A stretch of 64,000 nucleotides of DNA from Vibrionaceae bacterium (GTDB lineage Bacteria; Pseudomonadota; Gammaproteobacteria; Enterobacterales; Vibrionaceae). The notes beneath the pieces are model-generated. The model saw only the letters and a program-made list of their open reading frames with translations, had not been told where the DNA came from and ran no database searches. Positions 8,232 through 17,127 of this stretch are shown piece by piece. Within the stretch, counting starts at the first letter, position 1. Each line of letters opens with the position of its first letter. The DNA lies in the NCBI GenBank assembly GCA_018222805.1, contig JAAEZQ010000002.1:124001-188000 (forward strand), written 5' to 3'. Position numbers and translations under genes: made by a program.

Positions 8232-9563
8232 CTATGCTGCCGAGCCAAGCACCGACTGCAGATCTATACCGTACTCTCTCATTGCCGCTAGTTTGTAGCG
8301 TAATGCGCGGGTAGATACCCCTAGAGCGTTTGCCGTTTTAGTGCGATTACCACCAAACTCGCGTAACTTGTCCAAAATATATTGGTATTCAGCCTGTTTC
8401 TTCACTTCTACATGTCCAAGCTTATTGGCCGGCATCTCATCTGGTACAGCGCCGATCAACTTAACTGGCAGCATAAGATCGTGAGCGGTGATGTAGTCAC
8501 CATGACGCATGACCAAAGCTCGCTGTATAACGTTTTCTAACTCGCGGATATTTCCCGGCCAGTGATACTGGCTAAGCGCAACCATAGCGTCCTGAGACAG
8601 ATGGCAATGACTGCCGTCCTGATACTTTTTGATGAAAAACTGACTGATCGGCAGAATGTCTTCTTTACGCTCGCGCAATGGTGGCCAGTGAAGTGGCAGA
8701 ACATCAAGACGATAATAAAGATCCTCGCGAAATGTCCCTTTCTGCACTTCTTCACGTAGATCTTTATTAGTTGACGCAATAACACGAATATCGAGTTGAA
8801 TTGTTTTATGGCTTCCTACACGCTCGACGACTCGCTCCTGCAGAATGCGCAATAACTTAGCCTGAACCTCAGGAGACATTTCACCAATCTCGTCAAGTAA
8901 GATGGTTCCACCATTCGCTTCCTCAAACTTACCGCTTTGAGAACCCGTAGCGCCAGTAAAGGCCCCCTTAACATGACCGAAAAGAACCGCCTCAAGCATA
9001 GATTCAGGTATTGCAGCACAGTTAACTGCAATAAATGGACCTTCAGCTCTTGGAGAGTGCTCATGTACATAACGAGCAAGGACTTCTTTACCAGTACCTG
9101 ATTCACCCGAAATCAAAACGCTAGCACTTGTACAAGCTGCTCGATGAGCTAACTGAAGAACCTGTTTACTGCGCCAAGATTCTGCAACGATGTTCGCTAT
9201 CGGCTTACCTAAGGCTTCAACTCGACGCAACACACTCATCAACTGATTCGCTTCGAACGGACGCAGCAGGTAATCTGTTGCTCCCGCTTTCATGGTTTCT
9301 GCAGCTAAAACGCCCTGATCTTGTTCAACAATCGCAATAACAAAACCACTTTTACTCTGTTTCTGATGACTGGCAACAAACTCCCGCACACACATATCGG
9401 GCAGATTGGAACTGACTAACGTAACGTCTACCCGCTCGTCAATCAGTGCCGCACGCCCTGTGCGTGAGTGTCTGACTTTATAATCAGACTTTTCCAATAC
9501 ATTCATTACAAGTTGGGCACAATGTTCGTTGGGCTCAACCAACAAAATTTCCATCCTTGACAT
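8232..9563 (-). CDS. lafK: LafK, sigma-54-dependent activator of lateral flagella
   Basis: 443 aa from the ATG at 9563, which has AAGG six bases upstream. Three domains: an N-terminal receiver-like domain (1-120), the AAA+ activator domain with Walker A GESGTGKE (153-160), GAFTGA sigma-54 contact loop (200-205) and Walker B ILLDEIGEM (221-229), and a C-terminal Fis-type helix-turn-helix (about 404-432, NRTKTANALGVSTRALRYKL). LafK is the known master activator of lateral flagella in V. parahaemolyticus. The receiver lacks the phospho-acceptor Asp (LVSSNLPD) and the acidic pocket reads VEPN, so control by phosphorylation is unlikely. Confidence 0.94.
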   Translation of the reverse strand: MSRMEILLVEPNEHCAQLVMNVLEKSDYKVRHSRTGRAALIDERVDVTLVSSNLPDMCVREFVASHQKQSKSGFVIAIVEQDQGVLAAETMKAGATDYLLRPFEANQLMSVLRRVEALGKPIANIVAESWRSKQVLQLAHRAACTSASVLISGESGTGKEVLARYVHEHSPRAEGPFIAVNCAAIPESMLEAVLFGHVKGAFTGATGSQSGKFEEANGGTILLDEIGEMSPEVQAKLLRILQERVVERVGSHKTIQLDIRVIASTNKDLREEVQKGTFREDLYYRLDVLPLHWPPLRERKEDILPISQFFIKKYQDGSHCHLSQDAMVALSQYHWPGNIRELENVIQRALVMRHGDYITAHDLMLPVKLIGAVPDEMPANKLGHVEVKKQAEYQYILDKLREFGGNRTKTANALGVSTRALRYKLAAMREYGIDLQSVLGSAA

Positions 9564-9617
9564 AGACAACCTTAATCATATTTGTAGGTACTACACATCG
9601 TGGTACCAGTTATTATT

Positions 9618-10490
9618 TTATTTTTTTGCAGGTATCACTGTTTCGTTGTCACGGACTAACCTGATCGTGACACGTCTGTTTTTCGCTCTGCCTGCTTTTG
9701 TTGTATTACTTTTTATTGGGTAGCGAGAGCCATGGGCTCTAACCTCTATTTGGTTCTCACTAACACCTAGCTTTCTCAGCTCAGTGGCAACCAGCTCTGC
9801 TCGCTGCCTGGAAATCTTCAGATTAGAAACTGAAGCGCCACTACTATCTGTATACCCATCAATCAGAACTTTAGTTATATGCGAATCTGCGGCCAGATAA
9901 CTATGTAGAGCGTGTATATGCTTGCGTTGAGCGGCAGTCAGTATTCGTTGCCCCGGTTCAAAATAGATGAAAGCATCGCGCGCTTCAGAAAAAGAAATCT
10001 CAGGTAATGTTTCTTTACACTGCTTAAATTTAGACAGACTCTCCTGGTAGTGAATTGTTGGAACGATATATTCAAGTGAAGCGGAAATATCACTTCCGCT
10101 TAACATAATCTTTAACCAACTCCCCGTAGCTGTCGCATCAAGTAATATTTCAATATTATTACCAAAAGATATCTGTTTATCATCGATGACAACACTATCA
10201 GAGATTAACTTCTGTTCTGATTCATAAGCCCAAGGAGTAGACTGACTAAATAAAAATCCTTTATTCCAATTTTTTGAATATTCCTTTAATTCTATATTAA
10301 ATAAAAGTTCGTTCTTTTTATTTGAGCGGAAGTAAAACTTCCCATGCTGCGGAATATAATATTCCAGCTTACATTCCAAACGACTACCACTATATGTCCA
10401 GCGAACTAAATCCATAGGGATTTCTATTGAAAAAGCCTTTCCAATAGAGCAACCCAAGAAAAAAGTAAGCCACAGAAAACATTTACTCAT
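9618..10490 (-). CDS. motY: MotY-type stator-associated protein of the lateral motor
   Basis: 290 aa from the ATG at 10490, with a signal peptide (MSKCFLWLTFFLGCSIGKAFS). The N-terminal part (LVRWTYSGSRLECKLEYYIPQHGKF) matches the MotY-specific domain that binds the basal body, and the C-terminus is an OmpA-type peptidoglycan-binding domain (KVLIDGYTDSSGASVSNLKISRQRAE; GSRYPIKSN). MotY forms the T ring in the periplasm and helps install stators. It lies 54 bases upstream of lafK on the same strand, probably cotranscribed. No strong ribosome site. Confidence 0.88.
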   Translation of the reverse strand: MSKCFLWLTFFLGCSIGKAFSIEIPMDLVRWTYSGSRLECKLEYYIPQHGKFYFRSNKKNELLFNIELKEYSKNWNKGFLFSQSTPWAYESEQKLISDSVVIDDKQISFGNNIEILLDATATGSWLKIMLSGSDISASLEYIVPTIHYQESLSKFKQCKETLPEISFSEARDAFIYFEPGQRILTAAQRKHIHALHSYLAADSHITKVLIDGYTDSSGASVSNLKISRQRAELVATELRKLGVSENQIEVRAHGSRYPIKSNTTKAGRAKNRRVTIRLVRDNETVIPAKK

Positions 10491-10886
10491 ATTCAAAAGT
10501 CAAATAAGAAACCAGTACCTTATCAGCAATAAAGCATTTTCTAATTTACACCACCCTATTAATGTCACAACAAATCAACCAATACAAAAGCTTAAAATCA
10601 TACTCTATAGATAGACGATTTAAGCCTCCATATGCAATCTTGGGATTATTATAGGCGAAACTTTGCTCAATTTTTGAGTCACACAATACTAAGCACAAGT
10701 ATAGTAATAAAGGAAACAATAATCGATTATTAAATTTCATTAATTTAATAATCATTCCAACAATCAATATTAAATATAAATAACCATATAGACACTCTGT
10801 TGTCATGACTGTAAACTCATTTCGACCTAATTGGAGGTTTCGTATCCAATTCCATTAAACAAAATAAAAGCAAACACTGAATTAAA
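10491..10886. other. AT-rich divergent promoter region, motY / fliM
   Basis: About 396 AT-rich bases between the two divergent export/basal-body operons, so promoters for both are expected here. I looked for the sigma-54 pattern GG-N10-GC on both strands and found no convincing site; the nearest (GGCGAAACTTTGC at 10654-10666) has N9 spacing. An 86-codon hydrophobic reading frame on the minus strand (10546-10806) has no ribosome site and is not called. Confidence 0.5.
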
Positions 10887-11687
10887 ATGTCTATTCATGA
10901 ATTTCAACCATTAAACATAGAATGGTTGGGTAAGCCAATACATATTATCCGTGAAAAACTGGAAAGTATGTTGTCAGACTCATGCAACGCTTTAACGTAT
11001 GAACTACAAACTTGGCTAAAAACTGAAAAAGTAGAGACCTCTATAAACAGGGTCTCTCTTCACACACTTGCGCCGAATAAAATGGCGAAACCTCATACCT
11101 GCACGTTTAGTCATCACGGCGGCGGGCTTCTTTATGTACATATCGACCATGCGACTCTGCTCCGGCTCTCTGATCGCTTTTTTGGTTCTAAGATCGAACG
11201 CAAGACGACCAACCTTAGCAATAGCGACCTTCGCCTACAGGAAAAAATAGGCAAGCTCATCATTAACTGGCTGGCTCCTAGGGAAATGTGGACCTTATCA
11301 GAGTTTGAGCCATCACAGGGGTTAGGACTATACGCGACCATAAAAGTGAACTTTGCTGATTCTAGTGGTTTTATCCACATCAAACTGAATGAGGCGTTGA
11401 TCTCTGTTTTGACCGATCAGCTAGGGCTCAAATCTAACCAAGCGCTGTATGAGCCATTTTGTCACTCATTAGAGTCCACACCGGTGAAACTCAATGCTCT
11501 GCTTAGTAAGAAGACTCTTCCATTAAGCGAATTACTGTCTCTTAAACCTGACGACATTTTACCTATTGAATTGCTTTCTGATATCCCGGTGAGTATTGGC
11601 CAGGAGCACCTGTTTACAGGACACGTAGCCGAGAAAGATGGCCAATTAGTTTTGATTATTAACCAAGACAAGGAATCCTTGCGATGA
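10887..11687 (+). CDS. fliM: Lateral flagellar motor switch protein FliM, CheY-binding peptide missing
   Basis: 266 aa, much shorter than usual FliM (about 320-350). A CheC-like middle domain is recognisable (HGGGLLYVHIDHATLLRLSDRFFG; LNEALISVLTDQLG) and the C-terminal SpoA/FliN-like domain ends the protein (LLSDIPVSIGQEHLFTGHVAEKDGQLVLIIN). The N-terminus begins MSIHEFQPLNIEW and has no LSQxEIDALL-type peptide, the site where phospho-CheY binds. An in-frame TGA at 10878-10880 rules out a longer start. The stop overlaps the fliN start (ATGA). Confidence 0.85.
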   Translation: MSIHEFQPLNIEWLGKPIHIIREKLESMLSDSCNALTYELQTWLKTEKVETSINRVSLHTLAPNKMAKPHTCTFSHHGGGLLYVHIDHATLLRLSDRFFGSKIERKTTNLSNSDLRLQEKIGKLIINWLAPREMWTLSEFEPSQGLGLYATIKVNFADSSGFIHIKLNEALISVLTDQLGLKSNQALYEPFCHSLESTPVKLNALLSKKTLPLSELLSLKPDDILPIELLSDIPVSIGQEHLFTGHVAEKDGQLVLIINQDKESLR

Positions 11688-12052
11688 GTGAATCACTAGA
11701 AAACAACACCTTTGATAGCGAAGAGCTGAATTTTGATGATTTCCAGCTGGAAGGCATAAACGACAATACGCCAAAGTTCACACCAGCTGAAGCAGAGCGT
11801 GACCTCAGCTTTTTTAAGAACATTCCAGTTACCGTAACGCTGGAAGTCGCCAGCAAGGAAATCACACTTGCTGACCTGATGAAAGCCGGTGAAGGAAGCG
11901 TTATCGAGTTGGATAAACTTAACGGTGAACCTCTGGATGTCAAAGTGAACGGTGCCTTAATGGGCCATGCAGAAGTCGTGATTGTTAATGACAAATACGG
12001 CTTGCGTCTGACGGATGTGCTGGATACAACGCTAACGAATGCAGTGAAATAA
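11684..12052 (+). CDS. fliN: Lateral flagellar motor switch protein FliN
   Basis: 122 aa with an acidic N-terminus (SEELNFDDFQLEG) and a SpoA domain: FFKNIPVTVTLEVASKEITLADLM, GEGSVIELDKLNGEPLDVKVNG and ALMGHAEVVIVNDKYGLRLTDV, the standard FliN motifs. It forms the lower C ring with FliM and gives FliH its docking site. Overlaps fliM by four bases and ends 13 bases before fliP, with no fliO between. Confidence 0.95.
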   Translation: MSESLENNTFDSEELNFDDFQLEGINDNTPKFTPAEAERDLSFFKNIPVTVTLEVASKEITLADLMKAGEGSVIELDKLNGEPLDVKVNGALMGHAEVVIVNDKYGLRLTDVLDTTLTNAVK

Positions 12053-12065
12053 GGCTGTTCATAGG

Positions 12066-12824
12066 ATGAAGAAACCTCTGTACCATCAGCTATGGCTTCC
12101 TCTGCTTGGTGTTGTGATTCTGCTTTTTGCCCTGCCATCCATGGCTGCCGACAATGGGCTAACGATTTTATCTGTCAGTGATGGCGATTCTCAGCAGGAA
12201 TACAGTGTCAAGCTGCAAATCCTGCTTCTGATGACAGCGTTAAGCTTCCTTCCTGCTTTTATTTTGATGGCGACCAGTTTTACCCGAATTATCATTGTTC
12301 TCGCGATTCTGCGTCAGGCTCTTGGTTTACAGCAAAGCCCTCCCAATCGCGTATTAGTTGGTATTGCATTAGCACTTTCATTACTGATCATGCGTCCGGT
12401 CTGGACAGATGTGTATGACAACGCCTTCATTCCTTACGACCAAGGAGAAGTCACGCTGATGCAGGCTCTGTCTATTGCAGAAAAACCTGTGCGCAACTTC
12501 ATGCTTACTCAGACTCAACAAAGTTCTTTAGAACAGATGCTTCGCATCGCTAATGAGCCATTGGACACAAAACTGGAGGATATCTCTTTCGCCGTTGTTT
12601 TGCCGGCTTTTGTGATTAGTGAGCTGAAAACCGCATTCCAGATAGGCTTTATGCTATTTATCCCCTTTCTCATTATCGATCTGGTCGTAGCCAGTGTATT
12701 GATGGCCATGGGTATGATGATGCTTTCACCACTTATCGTTTCACTGCCCTTTAAGCTGGTTGTGTTTGTTCTTGTCGATGGATGGGCGATGACCGTTGGA
12801 ACGCTCGCCGCAAGCTTCGGGTAA
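12066..12824 (+). CDS. fliP: Lateral flagellar export gate protein FliP
   Basis: 252 aa, with a cleavable-type signal (LPLLGVVILLFALPSMAAD) and the FliP core: LLLMTALSFLPAFILMATSFTRIIIVL, LRQALGLQQSPPNRVLVGIAL and the C-terminal ELKTAFQIGFMLFIPFLIIDLVV block. FliP makes the five-subunit pore of the export gate with FliQ and FliR. No FliO homologue, its usual assembly factor, is encoded beside it. Confidence 0.97.
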   Translation: MKKPLYHQLWLPLLGVVILLFALPSMAADNGLTILSVSDGDSQQEYSVKLQILLLMTALSFLPAFILMATSFTRIIIVLAILRQALGLQQSPPNRVLVGIALALSLLIMRPVWTDVYDNAFIPYDQGEVTLMQALSIAEKPVRNFMLTQTQQSSLEQMLRIANEPLDTKLEDISFAVVLPAFVISELKTAFQIGFMLFIPFLIIDLVVASVLMAMGMMMLSPLIVSLPFKLVVFVLVDGWAMTVGTLAASFG

Positions 12825-12835
12825 CGGGTGAATCA

Positions 12836-13105
12836 ATGACTCCAGAATTAGTTGTAACCCTGTTTTCCAACGCAGTTTGGATGATCATCACCATCGTCGC
12901 GGTGCTGGTCGTGCCAGGCCTCATCACCGGGCTGATCATCGCAGTTTTTCAGGCCGCCACACAAATTAACGAGCAGACACTCAGCTTCTTGCCTCGTCTG
13001 CTGGTCACTCTGCTAATGGTTATTTTCGCTGGCCACTGGATGCTCAGAACCATAATGGATTTGTTCGACTACTTGTTCCACAACATACCGGGAATGATTG
13101 GCTGA
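12836..13105 (+). CDS. fliQ: Lateral flagellar export gate protein FliQ
   Basis: 89 aa from MTPELVVTLF, the normal FliQ start and length; an upstream in-frame start at 12782 would lie inside fliP. Two transmembrane helices (AVWMIITIVAVLVVPGLITGL; LPRLLVTLLMVIFAGHWM) flank the family motif IAVFQAATQINEQTLSFLP. Part of the FliP5Q4R1 gate. Its stop overlaps the fliR start (TGATG). Confidence 0.96.
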   Translation: MTPELVVTLFSNAVWMIITIVAVLVVPGLITGLIIAVFQAATQINEQTLSFLPRLLVTLLMVIFAGHWMLRTIMDLFDYLFHNIPGMIG

Positions 13106-13881
13106 TGGAAATCACATTTGCTGACATCTCTCGCATCTTGGGTCAGTTTTGGTGGCCATTTTTCCGAGTGAGTGCGGTATTCATTTCTATGCCATTTTTG
13201 GGAGATGCATTAATACCGATATGGATTCGCACCCTTTTTGCATTATCAATTGTCGTTATTACAGCGCCACTAATGCCAGCCATGCCCGCCGTAGATTTAT
13301 TTTCCTTAACGTCTCTGTTGCTCGCATTTGAACAAGCCATATGGGGGCTCTTTTTCGGCCTGATTCTGCATATGCTATTCACCATTTTTACCATGCTTGG
13401 GCAGATCGTTTCCCTACAAATGGGCTTAGGTATGGCAATGATGAATGATCCGGTAAACGGTATGTCGGTCGCCATTCTGGGGCGGATATTTCTCCTATTC
13501 AGCACGCTGTTATTTCTAGCTCTCGAAGGACACCTGCTGATCATAGATATTGTTATCCAAAGTTTTGAAGTGTGGCCAGTGGGCTCTGGACTCAGCGCCA
13601 TCTCACTGGACGGTATTATCAGCGTATTTGGTTGGATGTTCGCTTCATCTCTGGCTTTAGCGTTACCGGCAATTGTAGCGATGCTGCTAGCGAACATCAG
13701 TTTTGGCGTGATGAACCGCGCGGCACCGTCACTTAACGTGTATGCATTAGGCTTTCCTATGACCATGCTGCTCGGCCTCATTGCGGTACTCATTTCCATT
13801 TCTGGCGTACCAACCCGATACACCGCTCTGGTGCACGATACATTGGGTTTTCTGAGTAAATACCTTTTGGGGCAGGCATGA
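13105..13881 (+). CDS. fliR: Lateral flagellar export gate protein FliR
   Basis: 258 aa, six or so hydrophobic helices. Family features: FWWPFFRVSAVFISMPFLG near the N-terminus, QIVSLQMGLGMAMMNDPVNG in the middle and the MNRAAPSLNVYALGFPMTMLLGL motif near the C-terminus. FliR closes the export pore with FliP and contacts FlhB. Overlaps both fliQ (1 base) and flhB (4 bases), so the gate genes are translationally coupled. Confidence 0.96.
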   Translation: MEITFADISRILGQFWWPFFRVSAVFISMPFLGDALIPIWIRTLFALSIVVITAPLMPAMPAVDLFSLTSLLLAFEQAIWGLFFGLILHMLFTIFTMLGQIVSLQMGLGMAMMNDPVNGMSVAILGRIFLLFSTLLFLALEGHLLIIDIVIQSFEVWPVGSGLSAISLDGIISVFGWMFASSLALALPAIVAMLLANISFGVMNRAAPSLNVYALGFPMTMLLGLIAVLISISGVPTRYTALVHDTLGFLSKYLLGQA

Positions 13882-15005
13882 GCACATCATCATCTCAGGA
13901 TAAAACCGAAAAAGCCTCACCGCAGAAAATTAAAAAGGCACGTCAGGATGGTCAGATTCCCCGCGCCAAAGAATTCACTACTGCAGTTATATTTCTGGCC
14001 GTGATTACCTATTTATACAGCCAGTTCACTTCCATCTGGGAAAATATTTCGGGCGTATTTCGCTACAACATGGAACTGACAAAAGCGGACTTAGCGAACC
14101 CTCAGCAATTAGTCGAACAACTGGGTCACAGCCTAGGTATGATAATCACGATGCTAACACCTATGTTCGTCATTATTATGCTTTCCTCGGTGGCAAGTAG
14201 TATGGTTCTTGGCGGATGGATGCTTCACCTGCCTAATGCTCAACCTAAACTGAGCAAGCTCAACCCAATTTCAGGGGTAAAGCGAATGTTCTCTACTCGC
14301 TCGTTGGTTGAACTGATTAAATCCTCCTTAAAAGTCGCGGTCATATTTGCCGTTTTGTATTGGTACCTAAGCAGTAATCTGCAGCCTTTGCTTAATCTCC
14401 TCCATCTACCGCTGGGTCAAGGCGTAAAAACGATTATGATGATTCTGTTTAATGGACTGTTAATTATGGGAGGGATACTTCTGCTGTTTGGCTTAATCGA
14501 TATCCCCTATCAGCGCTGGGAGCACCTGAAGGAACTCAAAATGACCAAGCAAGAACTCAAAGAAGAGTACAAAAATAACGAAGGTCGTCCGGAAGTAAAA
14601 CAGCGAATTCGCCAGATTCAACAGCAATTTGCCCGGCGTAAAATCGACAAAATGGTGCCAACCGCTGATGTGGTGATCACCAACCCGACACACTACGCGG
14701 TCGCGATTAAATATGACCCATCGCTTTCAGATGCTCCGTTTGTCGTAGCGAAAGGCGTGGATGAAACCGCCATGCATATTCAACGCATCGCCAGAGAGAA
14801 CAATGTGGAGATCATTAACTCTCCACCATTAACACGTTCGATTTATCACACCACTGCTATTGAGCAAGCAGTTCCCAGCCAGCTCTATATCGCGGTGGCA
14901 CATATTCTGACTTACGTGATGCAGCTAAAAACATTCCGCACCCAACAGGGCGAAAAACCGATGCCGCTGCCTCACTTTACGATCCCTCAACATTTGCAGC
15001 ATTAA
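13878..15005 (+). CDS. flhB: Lateral flagellar export switch protein FlhB
   Basis: 375 aa. N-terminal KTEKASPQKIKKARQDGQIPRAKE signature, four transmembrane helices, and the cytoplasmic domain with the autocleavage site NPTH at 269-272 (VVITNPTHYAVAIKY). Cleavage there switches export from rod/hook to filament substrates, in concert with FliK (22 kb-side gene in this window). The tail after residue 350 is short, as in other FlhB. Confidence 0.97.
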   Translation: MSTSSSQDKTEKASPQKIKKARQDGQIPRAKEFTTAVIFLAVITYLYSQFTSIWENISGVFRYNMELTKADLANPQQLVEQLGHSLGMIITMLTPMFVIIMLSSVASSMVLGGWMLHLPNAQPKLSKLNPISGVKRMFSTRSLVELIKSSLKVAVIFAVLYWYLSSNLQPLLNLLHLPLGQGVKTIMMILFNGLLIMGGILLLFGLIDIPYQRWEHLKELKMTKQELKEEYKNNEGRPEVKQRIRQIQQQFARRKIDKMVPTADVVITNPTHYAVAIKYDPSLSDAPFVVAKGVDETAMHIQRIARENNVEIINSPPLTRSIYHTTAIEQAVPSQLYIAVAHILTYVMQLKTFRTQQGEKPMPLPHFTIPQHLQH

Positions 15006-15036
15006 TCATAAGAATTCATTGTTAGGATACAAACCC

Positions 15037-17127
15037 ATGCTTAACCGGTTAAAACAACTCCAGATTTCCAGCAAAGGCTACATCGGTATACCGATAGTTC
15101 TGCTAATGGTATTAGCAATGGTCATTCTACCGTTGCCACCGTTACTGCTGGATGCTCTGTTTACCTTCAACATTGTACTGGCCATATTGGTTTTGCTGGT
15201 CAGCACGTCAGCAAGAAGACCGTTGGACTTTTCTATATTTCCAACAATTCTGCTAATTGCAACTCTGCTGCGTCTGACTCTGAACGTCGCCTCGACCCGT
15301 GTCGTACTGCTTGAGGGTCACAATGGTGGTGATGCCGCAGGTAAGGTAATTCAGGCCTTTGGTGAAGTCGTCATCGGCGGGAACTACGTTGTTGGTATGG
15401 TAGTTTTTGTGATTCTGATGATCATCAACTTTGTCGTTATCACCAAAGGTGGCGAACGTATATCAGAAGTATCCGCCCGATTTACTCTGGATGCGCTACC
15501 AGGTAAGCAGATGGCGATTGATGCCGATCTCAATGCAGGTTTGATCGATCAGGAAACCGCTCGTCAGCGTCGCCGCGAAGTGGCCAATGAAGCCGATTTC
15601 CACGGTTCTATGGACGGTGCATCAAAGTTCGTCCGCGGTGATGCCGTCGCGGGTCTTATGATCCTGTTTATCAACATTATCGGTGGTATCAGCATCGGGG
15701 TATTTGAACACGGTCTTCCAGCATCAGAAGCATTCAAAGTTTATGCGTTACTGACTATTGGTGACGGTTTGGTCGCGCAGATCCCATCACTCTTGCTTGC
15801 TACCTCTGCCGCTATCATCGTTACGCGCATCAATGACAGCGACAACGGCATGTCGGAAACCTTGCAAAAACAGCTGTTAGCAACCCCTGCCACGCTGTTT
15901 ACTGTCGCTGTAATCATGCTAATGATAGGCATGGTGCCGGGTATGCCTCACCTCGCCTTCTTTACCTTTGCCGCAGCATTAGGTTTTGCTGGCTGGCGTC
16001 AGTACAAAAATCCAGCTGTCGACACACAGCTCGAACAAGTCGAAGTCATTTCTCAGGCTATGCAACAGGAAGAGACTCCGCTGAGTTGGGACGATATTCC
16101 TCATGTTCACACCCTGTCACTGGCGTTGGGATACCGTTTGGTTCATCTGGTTAACAAAGATCAGGGAGCACCTTTAGCAAAACGCATTCGTGGCGTTCGA
16201 CGCAACCTCTCTGAACAGGTGGGTTTTCTGTTACCGGAAGTCCGCATCCGCGATAACCTCAGCCTCAAACCGAATCAATACACGATTGCCCTTAACGGTG
16301 AAGTCATTGAACAAGGCTTTATTGAGCCTGACCGTTTGATGGCGATCGCGGTTGGCGAAACCTACGGAGAAATAGATGGTATCTTGGGTCATGACCCGGC
16401 ATACCAACTTCCTGCGGTTTGGATTGAGCACAGTAATAAAGCCAAAGCACTGAATATGGGCTACCAGGTTGTTGATGATGCAACGGTGATTGCAACGCAT
16501 ATCAGTAAGGTCATCAAGACCAATCTGGCGGAACTGTTCAATCATGATGACGTTGATGCGATAACTCAACGCCTGACTCAGCAAGCGCCAAAATTGGCCG
16601 AAGCGCTCAGTGCCGCTCTGAACCCAGCGCAACAACTCAAAGTTTATCGACAGCTGTTGTTAGATCAGGTGCCACTCAAAGACATTCGAACCATCGCCAA
16701 CTCGATGTTAGAGTCTTCAGAAAACACCAAAGATCCGATTTTGCTGGCGGCAGACATACGTTACTCGCTTCGACGTACCTTAATTAATCTCGTTGCAGGG
16801 CAAAAAAATGAACTGAACGTTTACGCCCTATCAGATGAACTGGAACAAATGCTAATGACATCCCTGCAGCAAGCTCAGGCTAGCGGAAAAATCATGCTGG
16901 ATAGTTTCCCTATAGAACCCAATATTCTAGCGCAGTTTCAGCAGAACCTACCTCTGATTAAACAACAATTAAAGCAACAAGGAATGGCGCCAATCCTATT
17001 AGTTATGCCACAATTACGCCCATTGATAGCTCGCTATGCACGGACCTTCTCTCAAGGATTGGCGGTCTTGTCGTATAATGAAATTCCAGAAAATAAACAA
17101 ATAAACGTGGTAGGAAACCTTGGCTAG
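15037..17127 (+). CDS. flhA: Lateral flagellar export gate protein FlhA
   Basis: 696 aa from the ATG at 15037, preceded by AGGA; a TTG six codons upstream is not needed. The first ~330 residues hold about eight membrane helices and the FHIPEP-family loop (ARFTLDALPGKQMAIDADLNAGLI, RRREVANEADFHGSMDGASKFVRGDAVAGL). The C-terminal ring domain binds chaperone-substrate complexes. It forms the nonameric ring under the gate. Ends eight bases inside the following EAL-like gene. Confidence 0.97.
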   Translation: MLNRLKQLQISSKGYIGIPIVLLMVLAMVILPLPPLLLDALFTFNIVLAILVLLVSTSARRPLDFSIFPTILLIATLLRLTLNVASTRVVLLEGHNGGDAAGKVIQAFGEVVIGGNYVVGMVVFVILMIINFVVITKGGERISEVSARFTLDALPGKQMAIDADLNAGLIDQETARQRRREVANEADFHGSMDGASKFVRGDAVAGLMILFINIIGGISIGVFEHGLPASEAFKVYALLTIGDGLVAQIPSLLLATSAAIIVTRINDSDNGMSETLQKQLLATPATLFTVAVIMLMIGMVPGMPHLAFFTFAAALGFAGWRQYKNPAVDTQLEQVEVISQAMQQEETPLSWDDIPHVHTLSLALGYRLVHLVNKDQGAPLAKRIRGVRRNLSEQVGFLLPEVRIRDNLSLKPNQYTIALNGEVIEQGFIEPDRLMAIAVGETYGEIDGILGHDPAYQLPAVWIEHSNKAKALNMGYQVVDDATVIATHISKVIKTNLAELFNHDDVDAITQRLTQQAPKLAEALSAALNPAQQLKVYRQLLLDQVPLKDIRTIANSMLESSENTKDPILLAADIRYSLRRTLINLVAGQKNELNVYALSDELEQMLMTSLQQAQASGKIMLDSFPIEPNILAQFQQNLPLIKQQLKQQGMAPILLVMPQLRPLIARYARTFSQGLAVLSYNEIPENKQINVVGNLG

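Noticed and set aside
10546..10806. 86-codon hydrophobic reading frame on the minus strand in the motY/fliM gap
   Set aside because: No ribosome site, AT-rich composition that easily gives hydrophobic frames, and it occupies the expected promoter region.
13143..13823. 226-codon frame antisense to fliR
   Set aside because: Shadow of a strongly conserved membrane gene; composition is that of antisense of hydrophobic codons.
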